Notes: generated from the sequence alone by a model not told the origin. A stretch of 64,000 nt of DNA from an uncultured Ruminiclostridium sp. (GCA_934490165.1 CAKSTB010000005.1:62001-126000), one strand, 5' to 3'. Positions 9,013 through 17,173 are shown, counted from the first letter of the stretch. A program made the numbers and translations.

Positions 9013-9132
9013 AACCTCCGCAACGGTAAATCTGAAACACCATTGCCATACCGCCGGTAACGGAGGTTACACAGAACGCCGACTTTCAGAACGGCGAATT
9101 TGCAGTGCCGCATCGGCACCGCCTCAGGCGGT
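9013..9132. repeat. cluster of four hairpins at the 3' end of the ABC operon
   Basis: Consecutive inverted repeats: AACCTCCG (9013-9020) with CGGAGGTT (9061-9068); CGCCG (9077-9081) with CGGCG (9092-9096); GTGCCG-CAT-CGGCAC (9105-9119); and ACCGCC-TCA-GGCGGT (9118-9132). The loop of the last is the stop codon of the ABC gene. They may protect the 3' end of the ABC mRNA or assist termination with the hairpin at 8931. Confidence 0.55.
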
Positions 9133-11031
9133 TTCTTCGGCAAAGTTTCCGGTGTAAAGGCTGTAGTACTTGCCCTTCTGAGCGATAAGCTCATCGTGAG
9201 TGCCACGCTCTATAATTCTGCCCTGTTCAAGCACCATAATGCAGTCTGAGTTGCGTACTGTCGACAGTCTGTGAGCAATTACAAACGTTGTTCTTCCGTG
9301 CATAAGCGCGTCCATACCTGCCTGTACAAGCTTTTCTGTACGGGTATCAATTGACGATGTAGCCTCATCAAGAATAAGCACAGGCGGGTCTGCTACTGCG
9401 GCTCTTGCTATAGATAGCAGCTGACGCTGACCCTGACTTAAGTTTGCGCCGTCACCTGTCAGCATTGTCTGATAGCCGTCGGGCAGTCTTCTTATAAAGC
9501 TGTCGGCATTTGCAAGCTTTGCGGCGGCTATGCACTCTTCATCTGTAGCGTCAAGCTTGCCGTAACGGATATTATCCATTACAGTGCCTGTGAACAGATT
9601 GGTTTCCTGTAATACAACACCGAGCGACTTACGCAGTTCGGACTTCTTTATCTTGTTGATATTGATATCGTCATATCTTATCTTGCCGTCCTGAATGTCA
9701 TAGAAACGGTTGATAAGGTTTGTGATAGTAGTCTTGCCTGCACCTGTTGAACCTACGAATGCGATCTTCTGACCGGGCTTAGCATAAAGCTTTATGTCAT
9801 GCAGTACCATTTTTTCATCGGTGTAACCGAAGTCGACACCGTCAAATACGATACCGCCCTCCTGCTTCTTGTATGAAACTGTGCCGTCTGCCTGATGGGG
9901 GTGCTTCCACGCCCACTTACCGGTACGGTGATCGGATTCGGTGATATTGCCGCTTTTATCAATTTCTGCATTGACAAGCTCAACGTAACCCTCATCGTGC
10001 TCAGGCTTCTGATCCATAAGATCAAACAGACGCTGTGCACCTGCAGAAGCCATAATAATGAATGTCATCTGCTGGCTGAGCTGTGAAATAGGATTGGTGA
10101 AATTTCTGTTCAGCGTACAGAATGAAACGATAATACCGAGGGTAAGTCCGCCGAAACCGTTTGTTGCAAGAACCGCACCGAGAATAGCACATAAAACATA
10201 GCTTATATTACCGATGTTTGCGTTGATCGGCATCATAATGTTTGCGTACTTATTAGCCTTATAGGCGCTGTTTCTGAGGTTATCGTTGATCTTGACGAAA
10301 TCATCGATAGCTTCCTGCTCGTGACAGAAAACCTTAACGACCTTCTGACCGTCAAGCATTTCTTCAATATAGCCGTCAACCTCGCCGAGGTCATGCTGCT
10401 GCTTGCCGAAATATTTACCCGACTTTGCGGCAATTTTCTTTGTGACAATAAGCATTACAACTGCCATGCCAACTGCAAGTATTGTCATTGGTATGCTCAT
10501 TACTATCATCGAAACAAGGGTAATGATAACAGTTGTGCCGCAGTTTATTACCTGGGGAATACTCTGGCAGATAAACTGTCTGAAAGTATCGATATCGTTT
10601 GTGTAAACCGACATTATATCACCGTGCTGATGTGTGTCGAAATACTTGATAGGGAGCTTTTCCATATTGGTGAACAGGTCGTTACGGAAGTTTCTGAGCG
10701 TACCCTGTCCTACATTTACCATTATTCTGTTATATGCGTATGATGCCGCAAGTCCGATAACATAAACTATTGCAAGTCTGAGCATTGCGTATGCAAGAGG
10801 CGTGAAGTCTGTACTGCCTGTTTCAAGCATCGGCTTGATATAATCATCGATCAGCGACTGTATGAACAGCATACCCATAAGCGTGGTAACTGCCTGTATA
10901 AGTATGCAGACAACTACGCAGATACACGAAGACCTGTAATGCTTCAGGGTATACTTTATAATTCTGCCGAGCAGCTTCATCTGATCCTTTGCGGATATAT
11001 CGGGACGCGGTCCCATTTTTCTCTTATCCAT
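9124..11031 (-). CDS. ABC exporter half-transporter with canonical ATP site
   Basis: 635-residue fusion of a six-helix type IV exporter membrane domain (about 20-330) and a nucleotide-binding domain (about 390-630). Walker A is GSTGAGKTTI, the signature is LSQGQRQLLSIA, Walker B is LILDEATSSID with the catalytic glutamate, and the H-loop is IAHRLST. It pairs with the subunit encoded just upstream, whose ATPase residues are degenerate, to form a heterodimeric drug or peptide exporter of the BmrCD/TM287-288 kind (family knowledge). An acidic insert of about 40 residues lies between the two domains. Start at 11031, 18 bases after the preceding gene. Substrate unknown. Confidence 0.9.
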   Translation of the reverse strand: MDKRKMGPRPDISAKDQMKLLGRIIKYTLKHYRSSCICVVVCILIQAVTTLMGMLFIQSLIDDYIKPMLETGSTDFTPLAYAMLRLAIVYVIGLAASYAYNRIMVNVGQGTLRNFRNDLFTNMEKLPIKYFDTHQHGDIMSVYTNDIDTFRQFICQSIPQVINCGTTVIITLVSMIVMSIPMTILAVGMAVVMLIVTKKIAAKSGKYFGKQQHDLGEVDGYIEEMLDGQKVVKVFCHEQEAIDDFVKINDNLRNSAYKANKYANIMMPINANIGNISYVLCAILGAVLATNGFGGLTLGIIVSFCTLNRNFTNPISQLSQQMTFIIMASAGAQRLFDLMDQKPEHDEGYVELVNAEIDKSGNITESDHRTGKWAWKHPHQADGTVSYKKQEGGIVFDGVDFGYTDEKMVLHDIKLYAKPGQKIAFVGSTGAGKTTITNLINRFYDIQDGKIRYDDININKIKKSELRKSLGVVLQETNLFTGTVMDNIRYGKLDATDEECIAAAKLANADSFIRRLPDGYQTMLTGDGANLSQGQRQLLSIARAAVADPPVLILDEATSSIDTRTEKLVQAGMDALMHGRTTFVIAHRLSTVRNSDCIMVLEQGRIIERGTHDELIAQKGKYYSLYTGNFAEETA

Positions 11032-11049
11032 TATGTTACGCTCCCTTCC

Positions 11050-12792
11050 TTAATTCTGAGGGCGGTCAAAGTCGCCGCCGTCCTTTGTCTGAGATTCGTA
11101 AATATCTCTGTATATTTCGTTGTTTGCAACAAGCTCATCGTGAGTGCCGACACCGTTTATTCTGCCGTCGTCAAGGACAACTATGCGGTCGGCATCCTGA
11201 ACGCTTGATACACGCTGTGCTATGATTATCTTGGTAGTACCGGGAATGCACTTTGCAAATGCCGCTCTTATCTTTGCGTCTGTAGCTGTATCTACAGCAC
11301 TTGTCGAGTCGTCAAGGATAAGCACCGCGGGCTTTTTGAGAAGCGCTCTTGCTATACATATACGCTGTTTCTGACCGCCCGATACGTTAGTACCGCCACG
11401 CTCGATCATCGTATTGTACTTGTCAGGGAAACGCTCGATGAATTCATCTGCGCAAGCCCACTTGCAAGCCTCGATACACTCTTCCTCTGTGGCGTTTTCG
11501 TTGCCCCAGCGGAGGTTATCAAGGATCGTACCCGAGAATAATACGTTCTTCTGAAGCACTACCGATACCTGATCACGCAGGAACTTCATATCATAGTCCT
11601 TGACATCGACACCGCCTACCTTTACACTACCCTGCTGGGCATCATAAAGACGGCTGATAAGGTTTACAAGGCTGGTCTTACCGCAGCCCGTACCGCCGAT
11701 TATGCCGATCGTTTCACCGGATCTTATGTGCAGATTTATATCGGTGAGGACTTCTTCCTCGCTTGTCTTGTGGTATCTGAAATGTACATTGTCAAAGTCG
11801 ATACTGCCGTTGGCGATTATCTCTACGGGAGCGAAAGGCTGTGCGAGGTCGGGTTCTTCACGCAGAACCTCAGATATACGGCGCATACTTGCCGTGCTCA
11901 TAGTGATCATAACAAATATCATAGAAAGCATCATCAGTGACATAAGCGAACCCATAACATAGCTGAACAGCGAGGTAAGCTCGCCTATCTGTAATGTTCC
12001 GCCTACTATGAACTTTGCACCGAACCAGCATATTGCCATGATACAGGCATAGATCACAAGCATCATTACGGGGTTGTTGAACGCAAGTGTGCTTTCTGCC
12101 TTCTTGAACATTTTATAGAGGTTGCCCGAAGCTTTCTTGAACTTATCGTTTTCGTAATCCTCACGGACGTATGACTTTACTACTCTGATACCGGAGATAT
12201 TCTCCTGTACGCTTGCGTTCAGGTCATCGTATTTTGTGAACGCTACATCAAATATCTTCATTGCCCTGAGCATAATTATCGCAAGGATAATCGCAAGGAA
12301 AATGATAGCGCCGAGGAAGATAAAGCTCATATCGACATTTACTACAAAGCACATAACCATACTGCTTATCAGCATAAGAGGCGCTCTTACAGCAATTCTT
12401 ATGATCATCTGATATGCGTTCTGCACATTAGTTACGTCTGTTGTCATACGGGTCACAAGCCCCGCTGTGCTGAACTTGTCGATGTTAGAGAACGAGAAGC
12501 GCTGTATGTTGCGGTACATCGCTTCACGCAGGTTGCAGGCAAAGCCTGTTGATGCACTTGCGGCATATTTACCTGCCATCATACCTGCGAACAGGCTTAT
12601 CATGGCAAGAACTATCATAAGCGCACCGTATAAGACGATTTTGTTCATATCGCCCTTCTCTACACCCTCATCGATCAGCAGTGCCATTACGAAGGGGATT
12701 ATGACCTCCATAACGACTTCAAGCGCCGAATATACGGGAGCTAAGATAGAGTCTTTTTTATATTGTTTTACTTGTCTTAAAAGCTCTTTCAC
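11050..12792 (-). CDS. ABC exporter half-transporter with degenerate ATP site
   Basis: 580 residues: exporter membrane domain (about 15-310) then nucleotide-binding domain. Walker A GGTGCGKTSL and signature VSGGQKQRICIA are intact. Walker B ends LILDDSTSAVD, with aspartate in place of the catalytic glutamate, and the H-loop is IIAQRVSS, with glutamine for histidine. This marks the non-hydrolysing half of a heterodimer. The start codon is GTG at 12792, directly after the marR stop (TAAGTG), so translation is coupled to the regulator. The operon is marR, this gene, then the canonical half. Confidence 0.9.
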   Translation of the reverse strand: MKELLRQVKQYKKDSILAPVYSALEVVMEVIIPFVMALLIDEGVEKGDMNKIVLYGALMIVLAMISLFAGMMAGKYAASASTGFACNLREAMYRNIQRFSFSNIDKFSTAGLVTRMTTDVTNVQNAYQMIIRIAVRAPLMLISSMVMCFVVNVDMSFIFLGAIIFLAIILAIIMLRAMKIFDVAFTKYDDLNASVQENISGIRVVKSYVREDYENDKFKKASGNLYKMFKKAESTLAFNNPVMMLVIYACIMAICWFGAKFIVGGTLQIGELTSLFSYVMGSLMSLMMLSMIFVMITMSTASMRRISEVLREEPDLAQPFAPVEIIANGSIDFDNVHFRYHKTSEEEVLTDINLHIRSGETIGIIGGTGCGKTSLVNLISRLYDAQQGSVKVGGVDVKDYDMKFLRDQVSVVLQKNVLFSGTILDNLRWGNENATEEECIEACKWACADEFIERFPDKYNTMIERGGTNVSGGQKQRICIARALLKKPAVLILDDSTSAVDTATDAKIRAAFAKCIPGTTKIIIAQRVSSVQDADRIVVLDDGRINGVGTHDELVANNEIYRDIYESQTKDGGDFDRPQN

Positions 12793-13266
12793 TTAATCCG
12801 TCATCCTTTCCATTTTCAGTTTTTCTGTATTTATGTTGCTTATATTGTTCAGCAGCTTTTTCTGAAGCCGCATAAGCTCTGACATTTCTTCTTCCGTAAA
12901 GTTGCGGAAGGCTTCACGCTCGGTGTTCTTCATATGCTGAGAAATCAGCAGAGCCGCTTTTCTGCCTTTTTCGGTTACGGCGAGGTTCTTGTAACGCTCA
13001 TCGTTTTCACAGCCGGTGCAGCAGATGTGTCCCGATTTTCTCAGCTTCTTTATAAGTGCAGACACAGAGGGCTTCGATATGCACAGGTGCTTGTGAAGAT
13101 CCGCGGCGAATATTTCCCTGTCGGGGCAATTTGCAATGTACATAAGCACTCTGCCCTGCGCCGCCGTGATATCGATATTTGCAAAAATCGCATTCAGACT
13201 GTTTTCGATACGCTGATTTATCGTCTTGTTATCGATCATTATCGACTGGATATCGGTTTCAGTCAT
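12793..13266 (-). CDS. MarR-family transcriptional regulator
   Basis: 157-residue winged-helix regulator. The DNA-binding region is around residues 40-105 (AADLHKHLCISKPSVSALIKKL followed by a wing near CENDERYKNLAVTEKGR; the first segment is continuous in the protein). It heads the ABC exporter operon, so it most likely represses that operon and is released by a ligand the exporter removes. A TAAGGAGG-type site lies just before the ATG. A cysteine pair (CCTGC) in the wing region could sense oxidants or thiol-reactive compounds; that is inference. Confidence 0.88.
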   Translation of the reverse strand: MTETDIQSIMIDNKTINQRIENSLNAIFANIDITAAQGRVLMYIANCPDREIFAADLHKHLCISKPSVSALIKKLRKSGHICCTGCENDERYKNLAVTEKGRKAALLISQHMKNTEREAFRNFTEEEMSELMRLQKKLLNNISNINTEKLKMERMTD

Positions 13267-13316
13267 AACAGTTAACCTCCTTATCAGTAACGTACTAACA
13301 GTTTAGCTCCTTGATA

Positions 13317-13345
13317 ATAATACACCAAAAAGTCTTGAATGTAAA
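13317..13345 (-). promoter_or_regulatory. promoter of the marR-ABC operon
   Basis: Minus strand TTTACA, 17 bases, TATTAT. Its -35 box shares base 13340 with the -35 box of the divergent lysR promoter, so the two polymerases cannot bind at once. An AGTA-CGT-TACT inverted repeat lies downstream at 13286-13296, a possible MarR site. Confidence 0.6.
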
Positions 13346-13363
13346 ATACAAATATGTTATAAT
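13335..13363 (+). promoter_or_regulatory. promoter of lysR
   Basis: Plus strand TTGAAT, 17 bases, TATAAT, ending about 40 bases before the lysR ATG. It is back to back with the marR promoter. Confidence 0.7.
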
Positions 13364-13404
13364 CGATAAAGAACGTTTATCGTTAATTAAAAAAGGAGCT
13401 TGTT

Positions 13405-14316
13405 ATGAATACTACTCAGCTTGAATGCTTCCTCGCGGTTGCGGAAACACTTAATTTTTCAAAGGCGGCAAGTATGGTCAACATCAGTCAGCCGGCTGTC
13501 AGCCATCAGATCTCATCACTTGAGGCGGAGCTTGGGGTGAGGCTGTTTCTGAGGACAAACAAGAGCGTACAGCTTACCAAAGAGGGGCTGAGCTTTATTA
13601 CGGACGCGGAAACTATAGTAAGGACTGCGGCAGAATCAATACACAGGCTGAGTGCGAACGTTAAGGAAAAGAAAAAGGTTCTCGCAATAGGTGTACATAA
13701 TCAGTATGAGCTTGATGTGGCTGTTCCTGTAATGGGTATCATGGGAAAAATGTATCCAAATTTTGAGCCGGAAATTACTATGATGCCGTTCAAGTCACTT
13801 GACAACCTGCTTGAAGAAAACAAGCTACAGCTTATTTTTGCTTTAAAAGCCGATGATGAAGCACCAAAAGCCGAGTGCTTCACAACGCTTATCGAATGCC
13901 CTGTTATGCTTATATGCAGTAAAGATGACGCTCTCGCGAAAAAGCAGACCGTTAATATCAATGATATAAACGGCAGGCGTGTTATACTTATTAAAAAGCA
14001 CAAGTGTCCCGATGCGGCTGTGCAGGGATATATGAAGCTGGGTATGCCTAACAGCAGTAATGTACTGCTTGCGGACGGTTGTGAAGCGGCTTTTGCAATG
14101 GCAAAGGCGGGACTTGGAATTACCGCGTTTCCTGTTACTCCATATATGAAAGATGATGATGTTTCATACATAAAAATAGAGGGACTGCCGCCGATATTGA
14201 TGGGCGTATACTCAAAAAAGCTCATTAAAGGTGAGCCTGCGCATGAATTTGTACTTGAAGCAAAGAAATTTTATAAAAATTATCCAAACCCTATTGACAA
14301 AACAAAAATCGTATGA
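13405..14316 (+). CDS. LysR-family transcriptional regulator
   Basis: 303-residue LysR regulator. N-terminal helix-turn-helix at about 1-60 (FSKAASMVNISQPAVSHQIS), then a periplasmic-binding-like effector domain from about residue 90. An AAAGGAG site precedes the ATG. It could control the divergent marR-ABC operon or the DUF2325 operon downstream; sequence alone does not decide. Its stop codon lies inside a long inverted repeat (14311-14358). Confidence 0.9.
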   Translation: MNTTQLECFLAVAETLNFSKAASMVNISQPAVSHQISSLEAELGVRLFLRTNKSVQLTKEGLSFITDAETIVRTAAESIHRLSANVKEKKKVLAIGVHNQYELDVAVPVMGIMGKMYPNFEPEITMMPFKSLDNLLEENKLQLIFALKADDEAPKAECFTTLIECPVMLICSKDDALAKKQTVNINDINGRRVILIKKHKCPDAAVQGYMKLGMPNSSNVLLADGCEAAFAMAKAGLGITAFPVTPYMKDDDVSYIKIEGLPPILMGVYSKKLIKGEPAHEFVLEAKKFYKNYPNPIDKTKIV

Positions 14317-14345
14317 TAAACTATAGACAGTTAGCAAAGGCTAAC
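14294..14345 (+). promoter_or_regulatory. candidate metal-responsive promoter, box 1
   Basis: TTGACA (14294-14299), 17 bases, TAAACT (14317-14322), at the end of lysR. The predicted start falls at the edge of the box GTTAGCAAAGGCTAAC (14330-14345), an inverted repeat GTTAG-N6-CTAAC. The same box recurs at 14409. A longer flanking inverted repeat GTATGATAA/TTATCATAC (14311-14319, 14350-14358) surrounds it. Confidence 0.45.
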
Positions 14346-14372
14346 GAGGTTATCATACGGCAACTCGATATT

Positions 14373-14397
14373 ATAAACGGCAGTTTGCCGTTTATTT
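14373..14397 (+). terminator. hairpin terminator after lysR
   Basis: Perfect 10-bp stem ATAAACGGCA/TGCCGTTTAT with a GTT loop, followed by TT and A-rich sequence. It may end the lysR transcript or act as a leader hairpin for the next operon. Confidence 0.6.
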
Positions 14398-14404
14398 AAA
14401 CGGA

Positions 14405-14424
14405 TATAGTTAGTTTAGCCTAAC
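14405..14424 (+). promoter_or_regulatory. candidate DtxR-type box 2 before DUF2325
   Basis: GTTAGTTTAGCCTAAC (14409-14424) has the same GTTAG-N6-CTAAC layout as box 1 and closely resembles the core of the published DtxR/IdeR consensus TTAGGTTAGCCTAACCTAA. A weak -10-like TATAGT (14405-14410) overlaps it. This suggests iron- or manganese-dependent repression of the flavodoxin operon. Confidence 0.5.
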
Positions 14425-14455
14425 ACAGTGATATGCAACAGAAAGGATATAATAT

Positions 14456-14746
14456 ATGAGCGTAGTAATAATCGGCGGTAACGAGCGAATGGAAACCCGT
14501 TATGCGGACATATGCAAGGCTTACGGTTATGACAAGGCTAAGGTTTTTGTAAAAGAAAACAGCTCTCTTAAGAAGAAAGTCGGCACTCCCGATTTACTGA
14601 TACTGTTTACAAATACGGTATCGCACAAGATGATGCTGAGTGCAACACAGGAGGCAAAGCGCAACAGCGTTCCCGTGGCAAGAGTTCACAGCAGCAGTGT
14701 TGTAGCACTGTCACAGCTTTTAGCCGAAAGAAGCGCGGCAGTATGA
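14456..14746 (+). CDS. DUF2325 family protein
   Basis: 96-residue alpha/beta protein starting MSVVIIGGNERME, as DUF2325 proteins do; the family has no firm biochemical role. An AAAGGA site sits 8 bases before the ATG. Its stop overlaps the next start by four bases (ATGA), so the two products are made together. It heads the three-gene operon behind the GTTAG-N6-CTAAC boxes, and its partner is a flavodoxin, which points to metal starvation or redox physiology. Confidence 0.8.
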   Translation: MSVVIIGGNERMETRYADICKAYGYDKAKVFVKENSSLKKKVGTPDLLILFTNTVSHKMMLSATQEAKRNSVPVARVHSSSVVALSQLLAERSAAV

Positions 14747-15303
14747 AAGGGTGCTGTTTTGAGCAGTATCTGATCGACAACTGCTCCCCTACTCTTGCAT
14801 CGCTTAAGACGGCGAATCTGTTCAATTACAGATACAGCAGTACAGATGAGCTTAACAAGGCTGTATGGCGCTGGAACAAAGAGCTGTCCGTCAAGGGTAT
14901 CAGCGTAACGGTGCTGAGAAGACGTGAAAACACAGCACTGATATATGTATACAGAGCGGAAAAGCTTGCAGAGGATTTCAGCCGACCGGGTGTAGCGCGT
15001 TTTATGAAGCGTCACGATTATGAAAATACCGATATCAGATACTGCATTGACATTCTCAGGGAAAAGCTCGAAAACAGCGAGGATTTTCCGCACGAGATAG
15101 GGATATTCTTAGGATATCCGCTTGGGGACGTTATAGGATTTATCGATAATGCGGGTAAAAACAGCCGGTGCACGGGCTGTTGGAAAGTTTACTGCAACGA
15201 GTGCGAGGCTATGCGCACCTTTGCGAGATTTGACAAGTGCAGAGCTGTCTACCAAAAGATGTGGGCAAACGGCAGGAGTATCGTGCAGCTAACAGTTGCA
15301 TAA
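14743..15303 (+). CDS. DUF3793 family protein
   Basis: 186 residues, matching the DUF3793 type often found beside flavodoxin genes in gut Firmicutes. Conserved-looking blocks include FPHEIGIFLGYPLGDVIGFI and a cysteine-rich C-terminal part with CTGCWKVYCNEC, possibly a metal-binding site. No signal peptide or membrane segment. Function unknown; it sits between DUF2325 and flavodoxin in one operon. Confidence 0.8.
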   Translation: MKGCCFEQYLIDNCSPTLASLKTANLFNYRYSSTDELNKAVWRWNKELSVKGISVTVLRRRENTALIYVYRAEKLAEDFSRPGVARFMKRHDYENTDIRYCIDILREKLENSEDFPHEIGIFLGYPLGDVIGFIDNAGKNSRCTGCWKVYCNECEAMRTFARFDKCRAVYQKMWANGRSIVQLTVA

Positions 15304-15335
15304 TATAAAGAACATTTATGAAAGGATTTTTTATT

Positions 15336-15758
15336 ATGAAAACAGCAGTAGTATATTGGAGCGGAACAGGCAACACCGAGGCTATGGCAGGCTCAGTTGC
15401 AGAGGGTGCAAAGAGCGCAGGCGCAGAGGTAAGCGTATTTACGGCGGCTGACTTCTCGGCAGATATGGTTGACCAGTTCGATTCTATCGCTTTCGGTTGT
15501 CCTTCAATGGGCAGTGAACAGCTTGAGGACAGCGAGTTTGAACCTATGTTCAACGCTTGTGAAGCAAAGCTTTCAGGCAAAAAGGTAGGACTTTTCGGTT
15601 CTTACGGCTGGGGCGACGGCGAATGGATGAGAAACTGGGAGGAACAGTGCATCGCTGACGGCGCTGTTATGGCAGGCGAATGCGTTATCTGCAACGAAGC
15701 TCCCGATGATACAGCAACCGAGCAGTGCGTTGAGCTCGGTAAGGCACTTGCTTCCTGA
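15336..15758 (+). CDS. flavodoxin
   Basis: 140-residue short-chain flavodoxin, an FMN electron carrier that commonly replaces ferredoxin under iron limitation. The phosphate loop is SGTGNTEAM at residues 9-17 and the FMN-stacking loop is GSYGWGDGEWM near residue 90. The start at 15336 is chosen because AAAGGA lies 9 bases upstream; an in-frame ATG at 15318 would put that site inside the gene. Last gene of the DUF2325-DUF3793 operon, followed by a strong terminator. Confidence 0.93.
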   Translation: MKTAVVYWSGTGNTEAMAGSVAEGAKSAGAEVSVFTAADFSADMVDQFDSIAFGCPSMGSEQLEDSEFEPMFNACEAKLSGKKVGLFGSYGWGDGEWMRNWEEQCIADGAVMAGECVICNEAPDDTATEQCVELGKALAS

Positions 15759-15800
15759 ATTTAAGCAAACGACTTAAAGATAAACAAACATACTCCGTAA

Positions 15801-15838
15801 AAAACACCGCAGAGGGTAAAAGCTCTGCGGTGTTTTTA
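15801..15838 (+). terminator. terminator of the flavodoxin operon
   Basis: Perfect 10-bp stem CACCGCAGAG/CTCTGCGGTG extended by A-T pairs, then TTTTTATA. A decayed copy of the same sequence lies at 16841-16876. Confidence 0.9.
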
Positions 15839-15960
15839 TATGAATTTATAGATTAACGGCAATCTCCTGAAGCAAATTACAAGCTGATAATATTCAGATG
15901 GGGCGGTAGAATTATAAAATTGTGGTTATACACTGAACTGTTTGTTTAAACAATAAAAAA

Positions 15961-16275
15961 TTATAACAATTCAATGTTAATCTTGGGATGAGTGCTATTG
16001 CCGCTCCAAGTAACCCATGCGACATAATCTTCCCATTTTTCAAGACTTTTGAAGTTTTCATACTCTTTTTTAAACTCTTCAACTTTATCGTTGGGGATAA
16101 GCCATCCGCTACAATCTGTGCATATTATATCGTCAGTCCATAAATCGTTGCCTTCAACACAATCTAAAAAGAACACCGCATTTTTATCTGCTGCTGATTC
16201 CTGTACCAATTTAAAGAAAGCAATAAATCTGCTTTCTTCCCGACTTCTTAACCCAACCATTATTGCTTTCCTCAT
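15961..16275 (-). CDS. hypothetical protein, 104 residues
   Basis: No family recognised with confidence. The protein is acidic and tryptophan-rich, with a central DLSGW-like segment (CTDCSGWLIPNDKVEEF) and a C-terminal WEDYVAWVTW. It has no signal peptide or membrane segment, so it is likely a small cytoplasmic domain protein. The start at 16275 gives MRKAIMVGL; an alternative ATG at 16260 has a better spaced GAGGAAAG. It is the last of three small minus-strand genes. The palindrome TTGTTTAAACAA follows the stop. Confidence 0.55.
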   Translation of the reverse strand: MRKAIMVGLRSREESRFIAFFKLVQESAADKNAVFFLDCVEGNDLWTDDIICTDCSGWLIPNDKVEEFKKEYENFKSLEKWEDYVAWVTWSGNSTHPKINIELL

Positions 16276-16374
16276 TTAAAAAAGTATTAAATTTGCCATT
16301 GGTCTTAACAATTACGCAAGATTTATCCTTCATTCAGAATTTAATTTCTACGTCCGCCCACTAAACCGCATTGT

Positions 16375-16569
16375 TCACATTTCATCAGGCTTATCAATTT
16401 CAAAGCTATACTCTGAATTGTTACATCTGTCATAACTCGGATTTTTAAACGAACTGATTATTTCGAGTGGAATACCGTCGGGATAAGCCTTGCAACTCAT
16501 GCCCCATTCACCCTTATCACCTGTTCTGTTTTTACAAACATTGCATTTAACCGTATTCGATGAAATCAT
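16375..16569 (-). CDS. small cysteine-containing hypothetical protein, 64 residues
   Basis: Begins MISSNTVKCNVCKNRTG, with a CxxC pair, a third cysteine in MSCKAYPDGIPLEI and a fourth in YDRCNNSEY, so a small metal-binding knuckle is plausible. The CKAxPDGIP block is typical of short uncharacterised Firmicutes proteins. It starts two bases after the stop of the gene upstream, so they share a transcript. Function unknown. Confidence 0.55.
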   Translation of the reverse strand: MISSNTVKCNVCKNRTGDKGEWGMSCKAYPDGIPLEIISSFKNPSYDRCNNSEYSFEIDKPDEM

Positions 16570-16571
16570 TA

Positions 16572-16840
16572 TTATATCCCCACTTGGTACGAATTTTGGC
16601 TTACCAGTTCAACAATTTTATCGGAATGTCCTATTCTGCGTAAAGCCATACAGTCCGAATAAAATTCATATATGTTTCTCATACGCATATCAGAATGTAT
16701 CTTCTGCTCGAATTTACCTAATTCTGATAATTTCTTGCCACTTTCAATTATACCACCGTTTTCCTGATAGTCAACCGACAAGCCTCAATTTGCTTATATT
16801 TTTCGCTGTTTGCGGCATAATTCTCGTTAAGAATCTTGTG
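16572..16840 (-). pseudogene. frameshifted small gene of the same cassette
   Basis: A 69-residue frame (16572-16781) starts only at TTG and is preceded at once by an in-frame stop. In the neighbouring frame the bases just upstream read NYAANSEKYKQIEACRL, which joins naturally to VDYQENGGIIESGKKLSEL. A one-base slip near 16781-16785 would restore one protein of about 90 residues, helical and charged. I read it as a frameshifted gene; a sequencing error or a real TTG start are alternatives. Function unknown. Confidence 0.4.
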
Positions 16841-16876
16841 AAAAAACGCTGAGGATAAAAGCTCTCTGCGGTGTTC
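16841..16876 (+). repeat. degenerate second copy of the flavodoxin terminator
   Basis: AAAAAACGCTGAGGATAAAA followed by GCTCTCTGCGGTGTT closely repeats the terminator at 15801-15838, but with changes that break the stem. The small-gene cassette lies between the two copies. The proS promoter follows within 15 bases. Confidence 0.55.
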
Positions 16877-16886
16877 CCTTCCCCCC

Positions 16887-16915
16887 TTGACAATCACACT
16901 CCTCTGTGCTAAAAT
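16887..16915 (+). promoter_or_regulatory. promoter of proS
   Basis: TTGACA, 17 bases, TAAAAT on the plus strand, just upstream of the T-box leader. Confidence 0.8.
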
Positions 16916-16919
16916 AATA

Positions 16920-17147
16920 CCATACAGAAAAGCTATGACAAGAAACAGTAGATAAATCTGCGTCACAGAGAAAGAGCGGTTGGTGTAAGCTCCCGACAAG
17001 GTTTTATCGAACCCGTCTTTGAGCTGTACACGATGAGTGTTACCGGATTCTCCCGTTACAGAGATACAAGTGCGGTTATACCGAATTTAGGTGGTACCAC
17101 GGAACAAAGTTTCGCCCTAAGCAAATTTAATGCTTCGGGCTTTTTTA
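16920..17147 (+). promoter_or_regulatory. T-box riboswitch controlling proS
   Basis: Leader with Stem I elements (AGTAGATAAATC near 16949, AGAGAAAGAGCGGTTGGTG near 16965) and the T-box AGGTGGTACCACGG at 17089-17102. This is followed by an intrinsic terminator (GCCCTAAGCA/TGCTTCGGGC, 17115-17140, then TTTTTTA). A proline specifier is expected; the CCC at 17012-17014 in GAACCCGTC is the best candidate. Uncharged tRNA-Pro would favour the antiterminator and turn proS on. A reading frame open from 17033 into proS is the leader, not coding sequence. Confidence 0.92.
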
Positions 17148-17173
17148 TGCCCGAAATTCAGGAGGACAACATA

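Noticed and set aside
14311..14358. Long inverted repeat at the lysR end as a mobile-element end
   Set aside because: It encloses the regulator-type box and the lysR stop, has no matching partner elsewhere and no transposase nearby.
17033..17173. Upstream extension of proS from 17033
   Set aside because: It covers the T-box and its terminator; the ribosome site and conserved N-terminus support 17174.
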